A stretch of 64,000 bases of DNA from positions 6,782,231 through 6,846,230 of the forward strand of contig LR746269.1 in NCBI GenBank assembly GCA_902729315.2, written 5' to 3'. Shown piece after piece: positions 57,811-64,000 of the stretch. Below the pieces are notes generated by a model. That model saw only the letters and a list, made by a program, of their open reading frames with translations. It ran no database searches and was not told where the DNA came from. Position 1 is the stretch's first letter. Each line of letters starts with the position of its first letter. This DNA is from Spirodela intermedia (lineage: Eukaryota > Streptophyta > Magnoliopsida > Alismatales > Araceae). A program made the translations under genes and the position numbers.

Positions 57811-58680
57811 GTGGGCCGACCCAATAACTTCTCACAACTGTCTTGATGGGTTCACTAGTTTGAACCGCTCTTTGTTCCCACGGCCTCCGCTGGATTCCCG
57901 GCGTAGAAACATCGCAGAAAGAGAGAGTGAGAGACAGGCAGACGTACAGACAGAGAGAGCGCACCTGAATGGGGGAACAACTTATTACAGATTTTATTGC
58001 TGTTTTTAGCTACCGTCGGGGCATTAAATCGTTCACACGGGCCGCCGCTTTTCGGGTGTACTTGACCGCGGATGGCGGCGTGGCGGCCGATGGTTAAACT
58101 GGATGGGAGTGCACTGACCAATGGTGAGGTTACCGTTTTCGTACTAGCCCTGGGGATTCGCCTGCAACCAAGCCGGCGGGACGCGTTGGCCCCACGCCGT
58201 CGTCTGTGTCGCCCCGGCCGTCGCCGACAAGCCCAGACTCAGAGGGAGCCGGACAGCCTCGTGTTCAGTCCTGACCCCATTAAGACAAACTCTTCCGATT
58301 CCCGAGCGCCAAAGCGATTCATCGTAGATTTACCCGCCCATTTATGTACTTCTTAATAAATTAAATTAAATTAAAAATAAGTTCAAACGAAATAATTGCC
58401 ACATTATTATTTACGATAATAGATACCGCTCGAAGCGAGGGCCGGGCTTGTCTTTTCTAGTCACGTGGGTGAGCATAATTTTAATTTAATAATGGGCCGG
58501 GCCCAATACAAAAGCAATCATAATTAAACGAATATTATAATTAACGAGTTTTTTTGCTCCCGAATATCCAAAGTTGACCAATTAATTTTTATCTGACAAA
58601 TACCTCACCACCCGTTGACATTCTCCCCATAATTTATGAAAAGTCCCTTTCATGCAATTCTTTCCAGACTATATTTAAGA
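57251..58680. other. GC-rich unassigned stretch with CT tracts
   Basis: GC-rich from 57250 to 58350, with (CT)n at 57622-57647 and 57768-57808. Overlapping short frames run on both strands, for example 58072-58356 (+). The products are not similar to any family I know. 58350-58680 is AT-rich, with a GGGCCGGGCCC block near 58494. It could be a decayed gene or promoter-like sequence. Confidence 0.3.
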
Positions 58681-59545
58681 GTTGACGGGTTCTTTGTCTG
58701 CTTCTTTTTTTTTATTGGCGAAACAACTAAGAGTAATTATTTTTTTCACCATAAATAAGAGTTTCCATTTTTTAATTTCACCGATCAGAAAAATATTTTT
58801 CGTCATTTTCTGGTAGACACAAAATGGTTTTCTCTCGTTCGTACACATACAATTATTTATATCCAAATAATATATATTTTTATTTACCTAACATTCGACA
58901 GGTTCTTTGTCTTCTTCTTTTTATTTTTTTTGTTAGCGAAATAATTGAGAGTAATTCTTTTTTTTACCATCAAGAAGAGTTTTCCATTTTTTAATTTCGC
59001 CGATCATAAAAAAATAATTTTCATCATTTCTGGTAGGCACTAAAATGTTTTCCTCTTGTCTTGGTACATATACAATTTTTTATATCCAAATAAAATATTT
59101 AAATTATTTATTTACTTTGAATTCGGCATGCTCTTTTTCTTCCTTTTTATTTTTTATTGGCGAAAAAAATGTGAGTAATATATTTTTTTCGCCATAAAGA
59201 ATATTTTTCGTCATTTTCTGGTAGGCACTAAAATGTTTCCCTCTTGTTCGTGCATATACAATATTTTGTATCCAAATAAGAAAATATTTTATTTATTTAC
59301 TTAAAATTCGACAGGCTCTTTGTTTTCTTTTTTTTATTTTTATTGGCAAAAATCTACAGGCTCATTTTCTGGGAGTAAGGAATTTTTTTTTTACCATAAA
59401 GAGAGTTTTCCATTTTTTGTTTCACCGATAATAAAAAAATCGTCATTTTCTGGTGGATACATTTTTTTTCCTCTTGTTCGTATATATACAGTTTTTCCTA
59501 TGAAAATGAAAATATTTATTTTATTTATTTACTAATTTTATCTGG
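58681..59545. repeat. About 190-225-bp AT-rich tandem repeat, 4 degenerate copies
   Basis: Copies begin near 58688, 58901, 59128 and 59314. They share a GGTTCTTTGT-like block, TTTTATTGGCGAAA, GAGTAAT, TTTTCCATTTTTTAATTTC, CGATCA and TCATTTTCTGGTAG(A/G)CAC. A (T)CTCTTGTTCGT block and a TATACAATTTT block close each copy. The array ends about 220 bases before the SPF27-like ATG and therefore lies in its promoter region. Confidence 0.85.
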
Positions 59546-59619
59546 ATAGAAAGGTGCAATACATCTCTGCTCTCACCAAAGAGAGACAGTAGGATGCGTG
59601 CGGCTCTCTGGTTGATTTG

Positions 59620-59762
59620 GGCTCTATATTAGTAATTGGGCCAGAAGGCCCATTAGTAGCCCAGTATCTCGTTGGTTTGAATACCTCCGGTTCTCTTACC
59701 TCTTTTCTCTCGTCGTCGTCTCAGAGACGCCTGCAACTTGTGGTGGAAGAGGAGGAAGAAGA
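59620..59762 (+). promoter_or_regulatory. Promoter and 5' leader of SPF27-like gene
   Basis: GGGCTC, TTGGGCCAGAAGGCCCAT and AGCCCAG motifs (59618-59663) form a compact site II cluster 100-140 bases upstream of the ATG. No good TATA box was seen. Confidence 0.45.
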
Positions 59763-62700
59763 ATGGCGGGAGGCGATGTGCTGATGCTCGAAGCTCCACC
59801 GGAGAGCTCTCGCCAGAGCTGGACGGTTGTCCCTAAGGCGGATGTCATCGACGCGCTTCCCTACATCGACGACGAGTACGGCGATCCGAGGGTGAAGGAG
59901 GAGGTGGACAGGCTGGTCGAAGATGAGATGCGGAGGAGCGCGAAGAGGCCTGCGGACTTCCTTAGAGACCTTCCGCCTATGCCGAAGTTCAGTTTCGAGG
60001 TACACAGCGCTTTCCTCCTGCCTTCTCTCTTTTTCCCTCCCTATCGTCGGAATCCATTTTCGGGGTCTAGGGCTTTTGTGGGGGCTTGGATTATTTTTTC
60101 TCGGATTCAGATGAACTTGCGGGTGTCACTTTTTGTCGCTTGTGTTTAAGAAGTTCTACTGTTGATAATGTTGTAGAATCACCCTATGCTCGCTCGAGAG
60201 TACGAACGGATCAGGGCTGGCAAACCCCCGGTGGCGCTGGATATGTCAAGATATGGCTTAGAACCACCAAAACGCAATGATGTTGCCGCCTGGAGGCACG
60301 CTGTCAAAAATGCGCAGAGCCTGTTGCAGCATCAAATTGTCAGGTGTGCACGTGGTGGTGTATAACGAGATTGGAAATATGAACATTTGAAACTTCATGT
60401 CATTTCAGGTTTCTCATTTTACTATGCTCGAGGCTATCGTGCCATAATGCTTACAAATAAACCATATTTATTTTCCTGATGCGTTCTGTTTGCATTACCT
60501 GGAGTCTTTTGAAATTGAGAGGCTCTTACCTTCCGGACACTTAAAGAACCTTATATCCTGTGAACTTCGGAATGAGTAGAGTATGCATAGAGGAATGATT
60601 ACTGAAAATAGCTTCTCACATGGTATCCACAGAAGGTGAGTGTGTTTCTTAAACTTCCTTGGAGTTTGCCTTTCCCTAATTATCTTCCCATCAGAGGTTT
60701 AGAAGCATCAGTGTCTTTAGGTCGGATGAGCTTGGTCTCTTGTAGACATCCATCGGGATTCTCTCCTCGTTTTTCTTGAAAAGAATGGTAACTACGAATA
60801 CATTTTTGCAATTTAACGAGATTATAAGTCGTCATAAGAATTGTAAAGGTTAATTAATTTGTATACCCGATATTATTTGCTTAAGTGTTGCTTCCTTTTA
60901 TGCACGAGGCATTAACGAGTTTAGCTCTCCTCAATTGTTTCTTATGAGCACTTTACATGAAAAAGAACATATTTTCCAACGCGCCAAATGATCTGACGAG
61001 TCTTTCGTACTTGATAAGTTCTCCTTCAGTGCTATCCTACATTGCTTTGCAGTTTTTTTTGTTTTGGCTAATTAAGCATCTCTTGATAGTTTCCGTAGAG
61101 GTGAGAGATATCTGGACTAAAAATATGCCGCACAAAGACGATGTTGGGGTACTCGTGTGGGGGCATAACGTTTAGGGGCATTTTCTCCTATTGACTAGAT
61201 ATGCTCCTGCAAACATCAATCGGCGTTTATAAAGCTTTATATTGAAAGTAAATCTTAGTGGATTATACTTCTACGACGACCACTGATCTGTGTTTTCATT
61301 GAGAGGCGCAATACAGAAATAAAAAGATCTTCATAAAATCTGGATAAAGGCGCATTTGGCATTAAATTTAATTATTGTAAATTTCATTTTTGACTGAGAG
61401 AACACAGGATGATGAGAAGAATTTTATTGTTGGTTGATAGAGCATATGGTGAAAATGATCGAATAAAAAAAGATGACGAGGACTACCCTGACTGAAGAGC
61501 CTATTCATACAGCGTAAACAATTGGAAGGGTCTTTTTGCAGGGATAATTAAAGAATAAAAATATATTGTAGCTACCTATAATTTTTTTCATGAGTCTAAT
61601 CATAGTTCTCCGTTTTCTTAGTTTTGGGAGCTATGATTGGAATATAATGAAATTACAGAAAATGCGTTTCCTTCACTGAACTTTTCTTTGTATAAAATGC
61701 AAGCACATTCAATGTCGACTTCTAGAAAATTAGTCCCTAATCCCCCATGTACCCTTCCGTTATTGGTTGTGGCCAAGCTCACACATTGTTTACCCAAGGG
61801 CATAATTTGATCATTCTGAGTGCGTGTCTCATGCCTTGAAGGTCCATTATATTTCTAGCCGACTTTATAATATTTTTTTCTGATAATTATGAAAATATCA
61901 TGCAAAGAATCACGTCCCATTCGTTTTCTACGTGTCTTCATGTCATTATCTGTTTACTTTCGTTTTAGAATTTCGTTATGCAAATATTAGAGGCGTCACT
62001 GGTGTATGCCATTTGCCGTTATAAGTGATGTTTTATTGATAGATGGTATGAAACTTGGGTTGAATGCTGAATTAGGAACTTGGAAGGGCGTGCCTGAAAC
62101 CTTTAAAAGACGAGCCATGGACTTTAGTGATGCTGAGCTGTGGAGTTTGATTCCAACCCTTGTCTTAACTAGTGTTGTCCGTTTGGTTTGGTTGGGCTTG
62201 TGGGATTATTAGTGACGAAATAGATTTTCATGCTGACTGTTGCCCTTTTCAAACTAGGCTTCACTAATCTTATTTCTAGAAGAGCGATTCATCTCTTGTA
62301 GTCATCACTTCGTAGAAAATAGTGAATTCAGTTCATGTGGTTGTGCATGTAGACAAAGCCAACTCATATAAGATCCCCTTTGTTCATGTGTTTGACTCCT
62401 CACCTCCCTTTTTGTGCTAATCTTTTCTTTTCTACCTTCTCCCGTAGTTCATAGGAGGGTTTCACTCATAACTAGTGGTTTGTAAGCAAAGATGCTGACA
62501 GCAATCTAGGTGTATGTTTAAAGCTAGGCTGATAAAATACTCTTCTATCATCATTCTGCCCTTTGAAGTGGAATATTATGATATGCACAGGCTGTTGTCT
62601 ACAAAAGTTAGGTCAGATAAGGTCTCTAGTCGTCAAGTCAAGAAATTATACATTGTGGGGAACTATGATGTGCTATTGTGTTGCAGAAATGCATTCAAAA

Positions 62701-64000
62701 CTTCTAGGATCACTTTATTATATTGTGATTCGTGCTTTATTGAAAGAACTATATTGCTGTTAAAAGGATCCATGGGAAGACTTGAAATTGGAGTTAGAAG
62801 ATGAGAGTTTTCGTGGGTGGATATGAAGGTAACACCACCTCAGATAGGTTTTCCTCTAATGTAGCACCATCTGAGATTAAGGATTTTTCTGGTAACTGAG
62901 CTGGGCTTTCAATCCAAATCAGTTGGATATACTTTTTTTCAGAATTTCAGATCACGCCATCTCACTAGAGACAGAACGTGTTGTCTGAAGTTGCTAAAGG
63001 CCCAGACTGATTTATGCTTTGGAAAGAAATCCACTGGTCCACAGAAGCGCTGAGCAATACAAAACTTCATCGGTTCTTATTTATTTATTTTACTCACTCC
63101 CCATTTTTTATAAATGTCTTCATTATCTCCTAGGTACGTAATAATTATAGTTGACAAGAACCTCCATCCTTTTCACCCGAAAATGAGTAAAAAGCATCAG
63201 ACTACATATCGAAAATTGTCTGAAACAAGACATAATGAATGGCTACATCAGATGACGGACCTGAGAAACAATATTATTGCCGCAGGTGCCATCTTCTGTA
63301 GTTTATCATTGATTTTGCTACTAGCACACGTCTAGTATGACTTGTTTACTCCTCAAGATGCAAACTTTCTGCCCTCTTTGTGATCTATGCAGATGAATAG
63401 TACATCACTCTTATTTCTTCTTAGCTTTTAATTTATTCTCGGTTTTGCAGAATTGAGAATCTGGAACTAATGCTGAAGCATGGTGTTGATGTTTGGAAAC
63501 TACACATTAAAAGATTGGAGTCACTTTTGTCCAGGTAAATCTTTCCTCGGCATCCTATTATTGGCGTGATCTATTCACACTCGAATGTCATCTGGTACCT
63601 TGTCCGTTTCGTGGAAAGTTTATGGACAATATCAATATCTTGAGATACCTGCTGCACGTTCTAAAGACTTTCCTCTTTTGTTCAAACTGAAAACTAAGTC
63701 CAGCTTGTGGCATTTGAATGATTATATAACCTACCTCGGCCATGGTACCCCCAAAGCCAAAGATTGGATTCAGTCATTTTGTTGATCCTACTTGTGTCCA
63801 ATCTCTGTTCATGCCTTTTTCTTTCGATGCCCACCTGATTGATGATGCAGTGATTAGCTATGATACCAGATCTTGTAGATGGAAAGTCACTGATCTTTCT
63901 TCAGTTGAATACTTGATTGATGATGGTTCAAGTTTGATGGAAAACTTTCGTTTGGATCAAAGGCTAAACAGACTCCGTTAAAATTCTGGGTTGATTAATG
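59763..64000 (+). CDS. MOS4: SPF27/BCAS2-type pre-mRNA splicing factor (MOS4 homologue), 3' end beyond window
   Basis: Three exons are visible: 59763-59999, 60177-60343 and 63451-63534, with GT/AG junctions in frame. The visible part starts [20 protein letters not shown]. It continues with [53 protein letters not shown] and [19 protein letters not shown], all typical of the SPF27 family. The family protein continues with a coiled-coil half that lies beyond 64000, so this entry is truncated by the window edge. SPF27/BCAS2 is a subunit of the Prp19/NTC complex; in Arabidopsis the homologue MOS4 acts in the MOS4-associated complex in splicing and innate immunity. The 3.1-kb intron (60344-63450) holds no recognised gene. 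Confidence 0.93.

Noticed and set aside
63742-63981. Terminal 79-codon frame as an SPF27-like exon
   Set aside because: Its product does not resemble the coiled-coil half expected next in SPF27. It is more likely intron sequence.

Overview
This window is nuclear DNA from a flowering plant. The genes have many short exons with GT/AG introns, and their products are recognisably plant ones: BODYGUARD, an EIN3-like factor, an R2R3-MYB, chloroplast S-sulfocysteine synthase and plant presenilin. There are no operons and no ribosome binding sites. Three things point to a monocot, though not conclusively: very GC-rich single-exon genes (EIN3-like, presenilin) beside AT-rich long-intron genes, the density of (CT)n/(GA)n tracts near gene starts, and the gene structures. 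All exon junctions were read by eye, by joining GT/AG splice sites so that the frame and the family motifs stay intact. For most genes the exon lengths sum to a multiple of three.

Layout. 0.3-28.1 kb holds seven genes, all on the + strand: a NIFK-like nucleolar RRM protein (772-3475); an At5g19025-like membrane protein (4752-5432); an RHIP1-like protein (8492-15269); a chloroplast CPBP/CAAX-type intramembrane protease (15974-20423); a BODYGUARD-type alpha/beta hydrolase for cuticle formation (21583-24087); and NADH-cytochrome b5 reductase (25335-28125), with promoter and repeat DNA between them. The CBR gene converges on a minus-strand chloroplast S-sulfocysteine synthase gene (28612-33085). 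It is followed by a minus-strand S1-group R2R3-MYB gene (35026-36006). 36.9-38.6 kb is GC-rich and unassigned. 38.6-45.0 kb is an AT-rich island containing two stop-riddled Ty1/copia relics. Next come presenilin (45673-46878, +), a Sec14/CRAL-TRIO protein (48696-50524, -), a (CT)n-rich repeat stretch (51.5-52.0 kb), an intronless EIN3-like gene (53291-55030, -) with a spliced 5' leader, a second GC-rich unassigned stretch, an AT-rich tandem repeat (58.68-59.5 kb), and the first three exons of a SPF27/MOS4-like splicing factor (59763 to beyond the window end).

The genes do not form one pathway; they are ordinary, separately regulated plant genes. Two themes recur. BODYGUARD and S1-group MYBs (MYB30/60/94/96) both act in cuticle or stomatal biology, but nothing here shows a functional link beyond proximity. 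The other theme is local tandem duplication: at least seven separate short tandem arrays (about 70-240 bp units) lie in promoters, introns and gene ends, several with a dinucleotide tract inside each unit. The most notable is the promoter-like array upstream of BODYGUARD, in which only the gene-proximal unit keeps a good TATA box. I found no CRISPR array, no confident RNA gene and no clearly new enzyme system.
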